From Candidatus Magnetominusculus sp. LBB02 (GTDB lineage: Bacteria; Nitrospirota; Thermodesulfovibrionia; Thermodesulfovibrionales; Magnetobacteriaceae): a stretch of DNA of 38,997 bases. This document shows, piece after piece, positions 23,779 through 33,772 of this stretch. The stretch lies in the NCBI GenBank assembly GCA_022321325.1, contig JAKOEO010000006.1, positions 25,501-64,497 of the forward strand. Direction: 5' to 3'. The position numbers and the translations under genes are program-made. The notes under the pieces are model-generated. The model saw only the letters and a list, made by a program, of their open reading frames with translations. It was not told the origin of the DNA and searched no databases. Position 1 is the first letter of the stretch. Each line of letters starts with the position of its first letter.

Positions 23779-24555
23779 ATGGCACATATTATAGCATTCT
23801 CAGGGAAGGGCGGTACGGGCAAGACCACACTTGCAGGGCTTGCCATTCGATATTTAATCGAGAGAACCGGCAGTCTTGTCCTTGGCGTTGACGCTGACAG
23901 CAACTCCTGCCTCAATCTGGCCCTTGGAGTTGACGTTCATGCCACAATTGGCGGCATCAGAGAGACCGCCCTTGAGGCAATACGCTTAGGAAACCGTCCA
24001 GGCGGCCTCACCACTGAGGAGATTTTTGATTATCAGATTAAACAAACAATCGTCGAGGCCACAGGCTATGATCTGCTTGTTATGGGACGCCCGGAAGGGC
24101 AGGGCTGCTACTGCGCCGCTAACAATATTATCAGAAAATATACTGACAAATTAGCAGATGACTACTCCTATGTCGTAATTGATAACGAGGCCGGCATGGA
24201 GCATTTAAGCAGACGGACAAGCAGCGGCGTTGATGTCATGTTTACCGTAAGTGACGCAACTGTAAAAGGAGTTAGAACCGCAAAACGAATATACGACCTG
24301 ATTAAAGAGCTATCCCTTCAGACCGGCAAGCTGCTTTTAATTATCAACAGGGTCAAAGGAACTGACGATGCGGCTAAACTCAAGGCTTATGCGGAGGAAC
24401 TTGGACTCACCGTGGCGGGCACTATACCTGATGACGAGACGGTTTTCAATGCAGACCTAAACGGCAGGCCGGTTGCCGAAATCCCGGCGGAGTCGCCGTC
24501 GCTCAAGGCGTTTTACGGCATTTTAGACGATGCGCTGAAAACTCTTAGCATATAG
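23779..24555 (+). CDS. CooC-like nickel-insertion ATPase
   Basis: A SIMIBI/MinD-type ATPase of 258 aa. Its N-terminus has the deviant Walker A FSGKGGTGKTT, and LGVDADSNSCLNLALG (switch I) and VIDNEAGMEHLSRR (switch II) follow. GRPEGQGCYCAANN is the Cys-x-Cys signature of CooC, which binds a metal between two subunits. CooC proteins load nickel into carbon monoxide dehydrogenase or the CODH/ACS complex. No CODH gene is seen in the window, so the client lies elsewhere. The gene's start has a clear AAGGA 8-10 nt before it. Confidence 0.85.
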   Translation: MAHIIAFSGKGGTGKTTLAGLAIRYLIERTGSLVLGVDADSNSCLNLALGVDVHATIGGIRETALEAIRLGNRPGGLTTEEIFDYQIKQTIVEATGYDLLVMGRPEGQGCYCAANNIIRKYTDKLADDYSYVVIDNEAGMEHLSRRTSSGVDVMFTVSDATVKGVRTAKRIYDLIKELSLQTGKLLLIINRVKGTDDAAKLKAYAEELGLTVAGTIPDDETVFNADLNGRPVAEIPAESPSLKAFYGILDDALKTLSI

Positions 24556-24579
24556 CGGCTTTCTAATGTTTTCTTACTT

Positions 24580-26352
24580 TTACATCTTTTTCAACATCAT
24601 ACCAACTATCGGCGCATCGGGATTCAGGCGCTGGCTTTCTCTGAAACTCTGTACTGCCTCGGCCTCCTTGCCCATCTCTTTTAGTACTAACCCCCTGTGG
24701 AAATGGAGTTCCCACGAGGATGGCATTATCTTTATGCCATTGTTAAAGCACTCAAGCGCCGCTTCGTATTTCCTCTGTGCACCAAGCAGCAGCCCCAGAT
24801 AATTATAAATCTCCGCATCGTTTGGGGCAGCCTGCAGGGCAATTAATAAATACTGTGATGCCTTGTCGAAGTTTTTTGCTCTCATTAGTTCAATGCCGCG
24901 CGCTTTAAACAGCGATGGCTCAGAGGGGTTTGTGCGCGCTACGGCTGCCGCATAATATCTCTTTGCCTCATCCTTCAGTCCTTTGGCGGTTAGGGCCTCC
25001 CACATGTTGAAATTTAAAAGCGAGTTATCAGGCGCCGCCTCAAGCCCCTTCGTAAACGCCTCAATTGCCTCATCAAGCCGTCCTTCATTTACCAGATACA
25101 TCCCATATTCGTTATAGGCGACATAATTGCCCTTGGTTACAAGGGTGGCGTGTTTAAATAGCGTCCCGGAGTTTTTCCAGACCCATGCCTGCCGCCACGT
25201 CATTCCCGCAAAGACAACTATCACCACTGCAAACGCCGCAACCAATAGCCGTTTAATCGTCTGTTGACGCACTGAACCAACACCAAAGCATATCATCACA
25301 TAAATCCCTATCAACGGCACATACGCATACCGGTCTGCCATTGCCGCCCCGCCAACCTGTATAATCTGAATCACCGGCAAGAGTGTCACAACATACCATA
25401 GCCATCCCATCAGCAGATGGGGCGCCCTCTTTCTTAATATATATGCTGAAACGGTAATAGACAACAGCGCAGCGCCCTTAAGGGCCGCCTCTTTCACTGA
25501 TAACGCCGCAGCCTGAGGATAGAACACTGCAAGTGCCGCCGGATATGCCATCTTTTCTAAATAGTCCCAGTACGCGGTCACGGCATTTATGAGACGACTG
25601 CCTATGGGCACACTCTGAAGCGAGATAATTGCCCCGTCCTTTTGCTGAACCAATATGGTGATTATGCCGCTGATAATTGATAAAAGAATAAAGGGGAGCT
25701 TCTCTGTAATAATCTTAGCTATATTTTGCCGCCCCGTTTGAAACCTTCCAAGCGGCCAATAATCTACAAGCAACAGCGTAAAGGGCAGTGTTACGGCCAT
25801 CGGTTTTGACATCAGGGACAAGGCAAATGACAATAACGCCGCCTCATATCTGGCAGCGGTCGGTCTTTTCACATAATACACGTAGGCGGCAATTGATAGC
25901 AGCCAAAAGAATGTGCTAAGTACGTTTTTCCTCTCCGACACCCACGCCACACTCTCAACGGCAAGCGGATGTAGGGCAAATAACGCGGCAGCCAGAGCGC
26001 TCTCTAAATTCTTGCCGGTCATCAGACGCAACAGTTCAAATAATATGACAGTATTAAAGGCATGAAACACCACGCTCATCAGATGATGTCCCATCGGACT
26101 CAGACCGTATAGGCTGATGTCGGTCATGTGCGAAGCCCACGTCACAGGGTGCCAGTTCGCAAAATAGGTACTCGTAAATGCCCACTGAATATTTTTCAGC
26201 GTCACACCGTCTTTGATATATGAATTGAGGGTAACATAGTTCAGGTCATCAAGGCTTACAAAGCCGCTGTCTTTAAGCGGCATATATGCAATAAACACAG
26301 CGGCTGCAAGGAAGAACATCGTAATGTAATTGCGTGTAGAGGCGTCTTTCAA
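24580..26352 (-). CDS. GT-C membrane protein with C-terminal TPR repeats, TMTC-like
   Basis: About 590 aa. The N-terminal ~390 residues are a polytopic GT-C-type membrane region, with the acidic first loop (FVSLDDLNYVT), WHPVTWASHMTDISLYGLSPMGHHL and ALHPLAVESVAWVSERKNVLS. The C-terminal part has three or more TPRs (RLDEAIEAFTKGLEAAPDNS, DAEIYNYLGLLLGAQRKYEAALECFNNGI). This layout is that of the TMTC-type O-mannosyltransferase-like family, which in bacteria is thought to glycosylate exported proteins. The start codon is a TTG with TTGA overlap to the upstream paralogue; AAGGGGG lies about 9 nt before it. Confidence 0.85.
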   Translation of the reverse strand: MKDASTRNYITMFFLAAAVFIAYMPLKDSGFVSLDDLNYVTLNSYIKDGVTLKNIQWAFTSTYFANWHPVTWASHMTDISLYGLSPMGHHLMSVVFHAFNTVILFELLRLMTGKNLESALAAALFALHPLAVESVAWVSERKNVLSTFFWLLSIAAYVYYVKRPTAARYEAALLSFALSLMSKPMAVTLPFTLLLVDYWPLGRFQTGRQNIAKIITEKLPFILLSIISGIITILVQQKDGAIISLQSVPIGSRLINAVTAYWDYLEKMAYPAALAVFYPQAAALSVKEAALKGAALLSITVSAYILRKRAPHLLMGWLWYVVTLLPVIQIIQVGGAAMADRYAYVPLIGIYVMICFGVGSVRQQTIKRLLVAAFAVVIVVFAGMTWRQAWVWKNSGTLFKHATLVTKGNYVAYNEYGMYLVNEGRLDEAIEAFTKGLEAAPDNSLLNFNMWEALTAKGLKDEAKRYYAAAVARTNPSEPSLFKARGIELMRAKNFDKASQYLLIALQAAPNDAEIYNYLGLLLGAQRKYEAALECFNNGIKIMPSSWELHFHRGLVLKEMGKEAEAVQSFRESQRLNPDAPIVGMMLKKM

Positions 26353-28172
26353 GGGACCTGCCCCCTTGCCGCCTCAAGCGTCTTGCGCACTGTCTCTGAG
26401 GCGGGATTTAGACGGGCGGCCTCTTCAAACTCTGCAACAGCCTCTTGCAGCCTGCCTGCCGTCTTTAGGGCCAGGCCCTTGTTAAAACGTAAGGTGGCGC
26501 TGTCAGGCTTCACCGCAACGCCGCGCGAAAACGCCTCAAGCGCCTCGTCCGGTTTGCCAAGTCCCATAAGGGCAATCCCCATATTATTCAGCACCTCGGT
26601 ATCCATGGGATGAGCAGCCAGCGAAATCCTAAAATATGAGACTGCCCCTGCATAGTCCTTTTCCTTGAGAGACACTATGCCGTAGCGCTTGTTCAAAACG
26701 GCCTCGCCGTCAAAGAACATGAGCGCCGAGGAGCGTGCGTAATATGTAATGGCCTGGTCATACTTGCCCTGCCTTGTGAGGGCCTCGCCCATGTTGTAGT
26801 TAAGTTCCGAACTGTCAGGCTTGATTTGAAGGCCCTTGTTTAAAAATTCCACCGCCTTGTCCGTTTGTTTGTCTTCAAAAAAGGCCATGGCGTAGTTGTT
26901 ATAGGCCATGTAATTTCCCTTGATAGTCTTAATAGAATGGCTAAACAGTGTATATGAGTCTTGCCAGTAGCCGATTTGAACCCACGTAACGGCGGCAAGC
27001 GATATGACAACTATGGCGGCTGCGATAGTCAGGCAATATCTTCTGAGACGATTCCCTGACATGACATCAGTGGCAGCCATCGCCATGATTATAGAAATCC
27101 CGATAATCGGCACATATGTATATCTGTCTGCAATTGCATCCCTGCCCGTCTGAACGAATCTTATTACCGGCAAGAGGACTATAAGATAGAAGCCCCATCC
27201 AAATAACACATACGGCTTGCTGCGCCTAAGACGTATGGCCGCTATGGTTACTATGACAAGCAGCAGTACTGATATAGATATTTTAAGCGCAGGCAGCGTC
27301 TCAGGATATGGATATGGAATGGCAAGGTCATAGGGAAGCGCCATCTTTCTGAGGTACTGGACATATGAAATTGCGGCTGTTGCAAGGCGTCGGCTAAGCG
27401 GCAGTTCGGTCAATGGCGCAACCGCAAATGACTTAACCTGAACTATATATGTTACCAGGGCCGAGGCCAGAGAAAGGGCAAACAGCGGCAATTTCTCTAT
27501 CACCGCGCGAATAAGTAATCGCATTACACCACGCGAAGAATTACTGCCGCCTTCTACCGCCGTAAATCTGTTTAGCGGCCAGAAATCCAAAAGCAAGAGC
27601 GTAATAGGAAATGTGACAAGCATCGGCTTTGCCGCTAGCCCCAGAGCAAGAGATAAACACACTGCGGTGTATCTGATAGAGCCCGGCCTTTCCCTATATC
27701 CAACATATGCCCATATCCCAATAAACCAAAACAACGTGCTTAACACATTTTTTCGTTCAGATACCCAGGCAACAGACTCAACCGCCAGAGGATGCACGGC
27801 AAACACAACCGCAACAAACGCACTCTGCCATGCGGTTAATGTCAGGCGGTTTAAGAGAAAAAATAACAGGACAGTGTTGATGATATGAATAATGAGGCTT
27901 GTCAGATGATGTCCCCGCGGGTTAAGTCCGAAAAGCTCAACATCTGTCATATGAGAAAGCCACGCCAGCGGGTGCCAGTTGAAAAAGAATGTAGTGCGCA
28001 TAGCCCACATCACGCTTTTAGAGGTCAGCCCCTGTTTGACGAAAGGGTTTTCGGTAACATACTGAGGGTCGTCAATATTGACAAATGAATTGTCTCTGAC
28101 AGTCCAGTAAACGCCAAAAGCGATGGCAGCCAAAAGAAGCGCGATACAAATATTTTTCCCGCGGGGACTCAT
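26349..28172 (-). CDS. GT-C membrane protein with C-terminal TPR repeats, tandem paralogue
   Basis: A paralogue of the next gene with the same layout: SFVNIDDPQYVTENPF in the first loop, WHPLAWLSHMTDVELFGLNPRGHHL, AVHPLAVESVAWVSERKNVLS. Its C-terminal TPR block has about five repeats (QTDKAVEFLNKGLQIKPDS, GKPDEALEAFSRGVAVKPDS, GRLQEAVAEFEEAARLNPAS). The ORF track starts at TTG 28214, but a TTGAAA-N18-TATAAT promoter spans that codon. I therefore place the start at the ATG at 28172 (MSPRGKN), which then lies only a few nt after the expected transcription start. The two genes are likely one duplicated unit acting on the same glycan pathway. Confidence 0.85.
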   Translation of the reverse strand: MSPRGKNICIALLLAAIAFGVYWTVRDNSFVNIDDPQYVTENPFVKQGLTSKSVMWAMRTTFFFNWHPLAWLSHMTDVELFGLNPRGHHLTSLIIHIINTVLLFFLLNRLTLTAWQSAFVAVVFAVHPLAVESVAWVSERKNVLSTLFWFIGIWAYVGYRERPGSIRYTAVCLSLALGLAAKPMLVTFPITLLLLDFWPLNRFTAVEGGSNSSRGVMRLLIRAVIEKLPLFALSLASALVTYIVQVKSFAVAPLTELPLSRRLATAAISYVQYLRKMALPYDLAIPYPYPETLPALKISISVLLLVIVTIAAIRLRRSKPYVLFGWGFYLIVLLPVIRFVQTGRDAIADRYTYVPIIGISIIMAMAATDVMSGNRLRRYCLTIAAAIVVISLAAVTWVQIGYWQDSYTLFSHSIKTIKGNYMAYNNYAMAFFEDKQTDKAVEFLNKGLQIKPDSSELNYNMGEALTRQGKYDQAITYYARSSALMFFDGEAVLNKRYGIVSLKEKDYAGAVSYFRISLAAHPMDTEVLNNMGIALMGLGKPDEALEAFSRGVAVKPDSATLRFNKGLALKTAGRLQEAVAEFEEAARLNPASETVRKTLEAARGQVP

Positions 28173-28184
28173 AAGGTGATAGGT

Positions 28185-28214
28185 ATTATAAGTAAAACAA
28201 CGGGCTATTTTCAA
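28185..28214 (-). promoter_or_regulatory. Strong sigma-70 promoter of the GT-C/TPR pair
   Basis: Minus strand TTGAAA, 18-nt spacer, perfect TATAAT. The expected transcription start is about 28178, only ~6 nt before the ATG at 28172, so the message would be almost leaderless. Confidence 0.6.
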
Positions 28215-28327
28215 CGGGCGTTCATTGGGCTATAGGGAGACGTAACCCTGTGGCTATTCATCCTGAGAGCGGCATTCAATATACATCTGATGGTTTTCGA
28301 TAAATTCTCAAACAAAACGCAGTTATT

Positions 28328-30724
28328 TCAAGAATGAGTAAGAAAAGGCGACTGCTCAAGAGGCAGATCTATCGTTACCGATGTCCCCTTGCCAACTCTA
28401 CTTTCTATATTAATTTTACCATTATGGCGTTTTATTATCCCGGCAACTATGGATAGTCCCAATCCCTTTCCTGAACCCACTTCTCTTGTTGTGAAAAAAG
28501 GAGTGAAAGCGCGCTTCAATGTTTCTTCGGACATGCCTATTCCATCATCACATATCTTGATTTGTATTGCTTCGCCATGCACCTCATCTATAGGACACAT
28601 ATGCAAAGTGGTTATTATTATGTTACCGATATTCTTAGTAGATTGGATGGCGTTGTCCAGTATGTGATAGAAACACTGGTTTATTGACCTTGGTTCACAA
28701 CTATATGGCGGCAGCTCCGAATATTTTGTGACGACATTCACTTTACAAGTCTCAGTTATCAGTATTGACAATGTCTCATCAATACACTTGTTAATGTCAA
28801 CATCCATAATTTCTGCTCTGTTGAGATGAGAAAATTGCTTTAACCCATTGACGACCTCCGCAATCCTCTCGATGCCCCTGTTGGACGAATTGATTTTATT
28901 ATTCATCATAGAAACCATATCAAGTATCTTGTCTTTTGGAATTGCTTCTATTTGTTTCTCCGATAAGGACTCTGGTGTGGGAGATATCTGAGAATGCCTT
29001 ATAAAGGATTCAATTTTGACAAGATATTTATTAAATGTGCTTATAGAGGATTTGATGAACGATAAGGGATTGTTGATCTCATGCGATATTCCCGCCGCCA
29101 GGGTGGTAACGCTTTCCGCCCTGTCCATCTCCAAAATCCTTATTTCATTGTTGAGTTGAATTAGTCCGGCAAGAACGTGCGCGATACTCATTAATAATTC
29201 CTCATCTGCATCATTGCGTTCATTTCCTGCTTTTATATAGATACTCATTACTCCCAGTAATCCGGTAGATGACATGATAGGTACGCAGTAATGTACATGC
29301 CCTGTAGGGTCTTCAGGTGTGCTTGTATTCTTGACTTCGTTACAATCCGATGACAATACTACCTTTTTAGTGGATGACAACCAGCACAAGCATTTAGCAT
29401 AGGGTAGATTATGGCACATAGATGCCATTCCCTTACTAAAACCATGACACGCTGCCATTTGAAGCGTCTTAGTCTTTTCGCCACAAATAAATATACAACC
29501 TTTCGATTGGTATGAAGTATGCGAAAAAATAAATAGAGCATCCAATATCATTCGCAGTTTTTCTTTAAATGAATCATGCGACAACGATATTAAAAGTGCT
29601 ATTTTTATTATTTTATCATCCTTTGTAATCTTATCTGATATTTCCTTTTGCCTTAATAAATCATTATTGCTTTCTTGCATTTGCGCAATGGCCTTTGAAA
29701 GTTCACTTGTACGTACCTGGACTAAAACTTCCAGGTCGTCTTTTGCCCTGCGTATCTGCTCTTGCGCTTCCTTACGTTCAGTTATGTCTCTTATAATGCC
29801 CGTGAAATAATCATCTTCCTTTGCTTTCCACTTAGCCAGGGATAGTTCCACAGGGAATTCCTCGCCATTTCTCCTTAATCCTGACATCTCAAACGTTTTT
29901 CCGATCAAATCTGAATGCCCTGTTTGGGTCACTCTTTTTACGCCTTCTATGTGTCTCTGCCTATATCTTTCAGGAATTATTATTGATATATCCTTGTTCA
30001 ATGCCTCAGGTTCAGAGTAGCCGAATATCTTCTCTGATGCCTTATTCCAATAGATTATCTTTTGACTGCCGTCTATTGTTATAATGGCGTCTGCGGCTGT
30101 GTCCACTATAGATTGTAGTTTCATCTCATGGATTTCAAGTAACTCTCTGGCTCTGCTATTGCGTAACGCTATTGCAGCATATTTACCAAAGGCTAACGCT
30201 AAATTAGCGTCTCTATCGGTAAAATCCCCTTGTTTATTGGCTAAACCTATTAAACCGACAGCCTTTTCGTCCAAAATCAGAGGAGAAAACATAACATTGT
30301 TAAGTTGAACATGGCCATCAGGCATGAAATCCATCCATGCACTGTTACCAAAATCGTTATCGTATACCGCCTTGCCAGTTCTATATGAGACCTCACGTAA
30401 TCCTCTTATCGGCATTGGCAAGTCCGGATCCACTGTACAAGGCATTCCCCCTGCCTCTAAAAACAGAACTTCGTTTTCAGAGCCATCAGGCGTTAGCAGC
30501 GCTACATAGCCTGCCGTGGCCCCTATAATATCCTTACAAGCGTCAAATATCTTTCTTGCCGACTCTGCAAAATCTTTATACTCTAAAACCGCCTGCGTAC
30601 CTTTTAACAGAGCTGCAGTCTCAGCCTCTGCCCGCTGACGTTCCGTTTTCTCTGTCTTCAGTTGCTCATTTGCTTTGTTTAACTCTTCTAAGAGTTCATT
30701 TATTCTCTTATCTCGTGTTTCCAA
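28328..30724 (-). CDS. GAF-PAS-GAF sensor histidine kinase
   Basis: A soluble kinase of about 798 aa. A coiled-coil start is followed by a first GAF domain (about 45-195: IIGATAGYVALLTPDG, GLIGLANKQG), then a PAS domain (about 205-325, YWNKASEKIFGYS, ending IIRDITERKEAQEQ). A coiled coil leads to a second GAF-like domain with a cysteine-rich stretch (FSKGMASMCHNLPYAKCLCW), then HisKA with AAGISHEINNPLSFI and HATPase with LDNAIQSTKN, CDDGIGMSEE and GKGLGLSIVAGI. The clustered cysteines might bind a metal or Fe-S cluster; this is inference. The track start is GTG directly abutting AAGGA; a TTG 9 nt later (28328-30724) has AAGGAG 8 nt upstream, so I prefer it. Confidence 0.88.
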   Translation of the reverse strand: METRDKRINELLEELNKANEQLKTEKTERQRAEAETAALLKGTQAVLEYKDFAESARKIFDACKDIIGATAGYVALLTPDGSENEVLFLEAGGMPCTVDPDLPMPIRGLREVSYRTGKAVYDNDFGNSAWMDFMPDGHVQLNNVMFSPLILDEKAVGLIGLANKQGDFTDRDANLALAFGKYAAIALRNSRARELLEIHEMKLQSIVDTAADAIITIDGSQKIIYWNKASEKIFGYSEPEALNKDISIIIPERYRQRHIEGVKRVTQTGHSDLIGKTFEMSGLRRNGEEFPVELSLAKWKAKEDDYFTGIIRDITERKEAQEQIRRAKDDLEVLVQVRTSELSKAIAQMQESNNDLLRQKEISDKITKDDKIIKIALLISLSHDSFKEKLRMILDALFIFSHTSYQSKGCIFICGEKTKTLQMAACHGFSKGMASMCHNLPYAKCLCWLSSTKKVVLSSDCNEVKNTSTPEDPTGHVHYCVPIMSSTGLLGVMSIYIKAGNERNDADEELLMSIAHVLAGLIQLNNEIRILEMDRAESVTTLAAGISHEINNPLSFIKSSISTFNKYLVKIESFIRHSQISPTPESLSEKQIEAIPKDKILDMVSMMNNKINSSNRGIERIAEVVNGLKQFSHLNRAEIMDVDINKCIDETLSILITETCKVNVVTKYSELPPYSCEPRSINQCFYHILDNAIQSTKNIGNIIITTLHMCPIDEVHGEAIQIKICDDGIGMSEETLKRAFTPFFTTREVGSGKGLGLSIVAGIIKRHNGKINIESRVGKGTSVTIDLPLEQSPFLTHS

Positions 30725-30794
30725 CGTTACCACTCCTTTTAGGCAATGTTGTCATAACGCCATGACATTGCCAGCCTCACTGTGACATGGTTTA

Positions 30795-30824
30795 ATTCTA
30801 TCTTATCTGCTAATATGTTGTAAA
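30795..30824 (-). promoter_or_regulatory. Putative promoter of the GAF-PAS-GAF kinase
   Basis: Minus strand TTTACA, 18-nt spacer, TAGAAT, about 70 nt before the kinase start, in the 143-nt gap after copA. Moderate match. Confidence 0.4.
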
Positions 30825-30876
30825 TGGCGTTATCGTAAATAGTTGTAACTTATGTCACAAGCTCGCCGTTTTGGCG

Positions 30877-33267
30877 TTACAGCCGCTTCTTCTTTAGCCG
30901 CAGCGAATTGCTTACTACGCTTACAGAACTAAAGGCCATCGCCAATGAGGCTATCATTGGGTTTAACGACGGGCCTCCAAATAGCGTCAATACCCCGGCG
31001 GCAACTGGTATCCCTACAATGTTATAGAAAAACGCCCAGAACAGGTTTTCCTTTATCGTCCCGATTGTAAGCCTCGACAGCTTAATCGCGTCAGCCACTG
31101 CCATCAGATCACCCTTGACCAGCGTTATATCCGCCGCCTCCATCGCAATGTCCATTCCCGTCCCAAGCGCTATCCCCACGTCGGCCTCGGCAAGGGCAGG
31201 GGCGTCGTTTATGCCGTCTCCTACCATCGCCGTTATCTTGTTTTCGCTTTTCAGTTTTTTGATTATCGCGAGCTTCTCGTTTGGCAGGAGCTGCGCATAG
31301 ACCTTATCAATTCCAGCCTCGCGCGCTATCGCCTCCGCCGCATGGCGGTTGTCGCCCGTAAGCATTATGGTCTCTATCCCCATTGATTTAAGCTTCGCAA
31401 CCGCCGCCTTCGCCTGCCCCTTTATCGCGTCAGATATGGAAAAGGCCGCCTGTAATTTTCTATCTATCGCAAGGTAAACCGTCGTGCCAACATTGTCTTT
31501 CTCTTCGACATTAATGCCCTCGTCACGGAGAAATCTGGCACTTCCTACAATTATATCGCTGCCTTTGTACTGCCCCTTAACGCCGCCTCCCGTTATGGAG
31601 ACAAATGAGTCAAGCTCAAAGAGCGCTATGCCATGAGCCGCCGCCACAATTGACCTGGCTATTGGGTGGGCAGAGTTGTTCTCTGCCGAGGCGGCTGTCC
31701 TTAGAGCCTCTTGCTCGCTCAAGCTGCCGTTTAATAGCTCAATGCCGGTAAGCGCCGGCCTTCCCTCTGTCAGCGTTCCGGTCTTGTCCAGGGCTACGAC
31801 CTGTATTTTGTGCGCGGTCTCAAGGGCCTCAGCGCCTTTTATCAGGATTCCCCTCTGCGCCCCTTTTCCAGTGCCGACCATGACCGCTGTCGGCGTTGCC
31901 AATCCCAACGCGCATGGACACGCGATTATCAGGACGGCGATAAAACTCATCATAGCGCGGTTGAACGAGGGTGCCGCACCCAAGAAATACCACAATAAAA
32001 ACGTGAGTGACGCAATTGCCATAACCACCGGCACAAACACCGAGGCCGCCCTATCGGCAAGCCTTTGAATGGGTGCCTTCGTAGCCTGCGCCTCTTCGAT
32101 AAGCCGTATGATTGACCCAAGCATGGAGGCCTTGCCGATGCGCGAGGCCGTCATCTTAAAAGCCCCATATAAATTCACCGTCCCGCCATAGACAATATCG
32201 CCCTTTGCCTTGTCAACCGGTATGCCTTCGCCAGTAATCGTTGACTCATCCACACTTGAGTTTCCCTCAATTAAAGTCCCGTCAACGGGAATGCGCTCCC
32301 CCGGGCGCACTATCACAATGTCCCCAACCGCTACGTCATCAATAGCGACGGCGGTCTCAACGTTGTCTCTAAGAATTGAGGCGGTCTTTGCCTGCAGGCC
32401 GATGAGCTTTTTTATCGCCTCCGAGGTCTGCCCCTTTGCCCGCAGCTCAAGCAGCCGTCCAAACAGTATCAGCGTTATGATAACCGCCGATGTGTCAAAG
32501 TACAAATGAGGCGCCATCCCGTCGTGCGTAACCCTGTCAGGGAAAAACACGGCAAATGCGCTATAGAAAAATGCCGCAGACGTACCCACGACAACCAGCG
32601 TGTTCATATTGGTTGACAGATGTCTAATGGCGGCAATTGCCGCACGGTAAAATCTCATCCCCGCAATAAACTGAACGGGTGCTGCAAGGGCAAAAAGCGC
32701 ATATGGATTTGACAGTATTGGGATATCAACCATCGAGGCGGCCATGATTATGGCTGACATAACGGCGCTGCCTATGAAAGTCCTCTTGAGTGAGGCATAT
32801 TGCCTCTGTCTTTCATGCCTTTCAGTATCTTTGACAATCTCATCGGCGGCCTTTGCCTTATAGCCTGCTGCGTTTACCGCCCTGATTATCTCGTCAAGGC
32901 CGGTAATCGTGGGGATATATTCAACCGTTGCGGTTTCTGTGGCAAGATTTACAGAGGCCGCGGTAACGCCGCTTACGGCGCTGATTGCGCCCTCGACTGC
33001 GGCCACACACGCGGCACAGCTCATATCTGAGACTGAGATTGTCGCCTTCGTGGTTAACACCCCGTAGCCCTCTTCTTTAATCAAATTTACGATAGCGTTA
33101 ATATCGGCAGGGCTGCCAGAAGTCGTAACGATGGCCTTTTCAGAGGCGAAGTTGACCGATGCCGCGGTCACTGAGGCGTTTTTTCGTATAGCCTTCTCAA
33201 CCGACTGTGCGCAGACGGCACATGTCATGCCGGTTACGGGTATTGTTATGTGCGTATCATCTTTCAT
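30877..33267 (-). CDS. copA: Copper-exporting P1B-type ATPase
   Basis: An 796-aa pump of the inner membrane. Two N-terminal heavy-metal-binding domains carry GMTCAVC (about 13-19) and DMSCAAC (about 81-87). The transmembrane metal site is the CPC in [12 protein letters not shown]. Phosphorylation site [12 protein letters not shown], actuator [10 protein letters not shown] and hinge [20 protein letters not shown] are all present. The set defines CopA-type Cu(I) export; Ag(I) is also usually handled. The start ATG follows GGAG. It is divergent from a ferredoxin gene; no CueR/CsoR regulator or copper chaperone is seen in the window. Confidence 0.95.
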   Translation of the reverse strand: MKDDTHITIPVTGMTCAVCAQSVEKAIRKNASVTAASVNFASEKAIVTTSGSPADINAIVNLIKEEGYGVLTTKATISVSDMSCAACVAAVEGAISAVSGVTAASVNLATETATVEYIPTITGLDEIIRAVNAAGYKAKAADEIVKDTERHERQRQYASLKRTFIGSAVMSAIIMAASMVDIPILSNPYALFALAAPVQFIAGMRFYRAAIAAIRHLSTNMNTLVVVGTSAAFFYSAFAVFFPDRVTHDGMAPHLYFDTSAVIITLILFGRLLELRAKGQTSEAIKKLIGLQAKTASILRDNVETAVAIDDVAVGDIVIVRPGERIPVDGTLIEGNSSVDESTITGEGIPVDKAKGDIVYGGTVNLYGAFKMTASRIGKASMLGSIIRLIEEAQATKAPIQRLADRAASVFVPVVMAIASLTFLLWYFLGAAPSFNRAMMSFIAVLIIACPCALGLATPTAVMVGTGKGAQRGILIKGAEALETAHKIQVVALDKTGTLTEGRPALTGIELLNGSLSEQEALRTAASAENNSAHPIARSIVAAAHGIALFELDSFVSITGGGVKGQYKGSDIIVGSARFLRDEGINVEEKDNVGTTVYLAIDRKLQAAFSISDAIKGQAKAAVAKLKSMGIETIMLTGDNRHAAEAIAREAGIDKVYAQLLPNEKLAIIKKLKSENKITAMVGDGINDAPALAEADVGIALGTGMDIAMEAADITLVKGDLMAVADAIKLSRLTIGTIKENLFWAFFYNIVGIPVAAGVLTLFGGPSLNPMIASLAMAFSSVSVVSNSLRLKKKRL

Positions 33268-33408
33268 AGCGCTCCATTAAAAAATTTTGCTTGCAAAAAT
33301 AGTAATATTAGTTTATCATAAATAGCCGTTAAGATAAATACGCCGTAAAATAATAATTACAACGGGTGCGTTTGGCACTCAATCAAACTGTTGCAGGAGG
33401 AGTATAAG

Positions 33409-33594
33409 ATGAAGGTTCCATATGTAGAGACTGACCTTTGTACGGGATGTGAGACATGCGTATCCCTTTGTCCTGAAGTATTTGTAATGCAGGGAGACCA
33501 TGCCTTTGTGGCCTCGCCAGATAAGTGCAATACGTGCGACGTTCAGGAAGCCATAGACACATGTCCGGTAGAAGCCATTAAGTGGGCAAGCTAA
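33409..33594 (+). CDS. Small [4Fe-4S]-type ferredoxin
   Basis: The 61-aa acidic protein starts at the ATG at 33409, eight nt after AGGAGG, not at the TTG 6 codons earlier. The cluster motif is CTGCETC plus a distal CPVEAI (C-x2-C-x2-C ... C-P), the single-cluster bacterial ferredoxin layout. A second pair (KCNTC) and C-P after the first motif give extra cysteines, which could form a disulfide or a second, atypical cluster. It probably passes electrons in the cytoplasm. It is divergent from copA and ends in a terminator. Confidence 0.9.
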   Translation: MKVPYVETDLCTGCETCVSLCPEVFVMQGDHAFVASPDKCNTCDVQEAIDTCPVEAIKWAS

Positions 33595-33605
33595 GATAAC
33601 AACTG

Positions 33606-33632
33606 AGGGCTGCCCTTGCTGGGGGCAGCCCT
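33606..33632 (+). terminator. Rho-independent-like terminator of the ferredoxin gene
   Basis: A perfect 10-bp GC-rich stem (AGGGCTGCCC/GGGCAGCCCT) with a 7-nt loop begins 11 nt after the ferredoxin stop. The following T tract is short (TTTCCT), so efficiency may be moderate. Confidence 0.75.
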
Positions 33633-33731
33633 TTCCTACGCTCCTACAGTCTTCTGATGATATCGTTTTTTTATCATCGCCAGTGTACCAAAATGCCGTT
33701 GTTTCGGGTTACTTTCCAGATGGAATAGCAG

Positions 33732-33761
33732 TTGACTTCCGTTTATAGGTTGTGGTATTTT
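33732..33761 (+). promoter_or_regulatory. Putative promoter of the exosortase gene
   Basis: TTGACT, 18-nt spacer, TATTTT. The expected start of transcription is about 5 nt before the exosortase ATG, and no Shine-Dalgarno lies before it, so a near-leaderless message is possible. Confidence 0.4.
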
Positions 33762-33772
33762 CTATCCGTTAG

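Noticed and set aside
31676-32068. 130-aa plus-strand ORF inside copA
   Set aside because: Antisense to the conserved CPC and DKTGT region of copA; a shadow frame.
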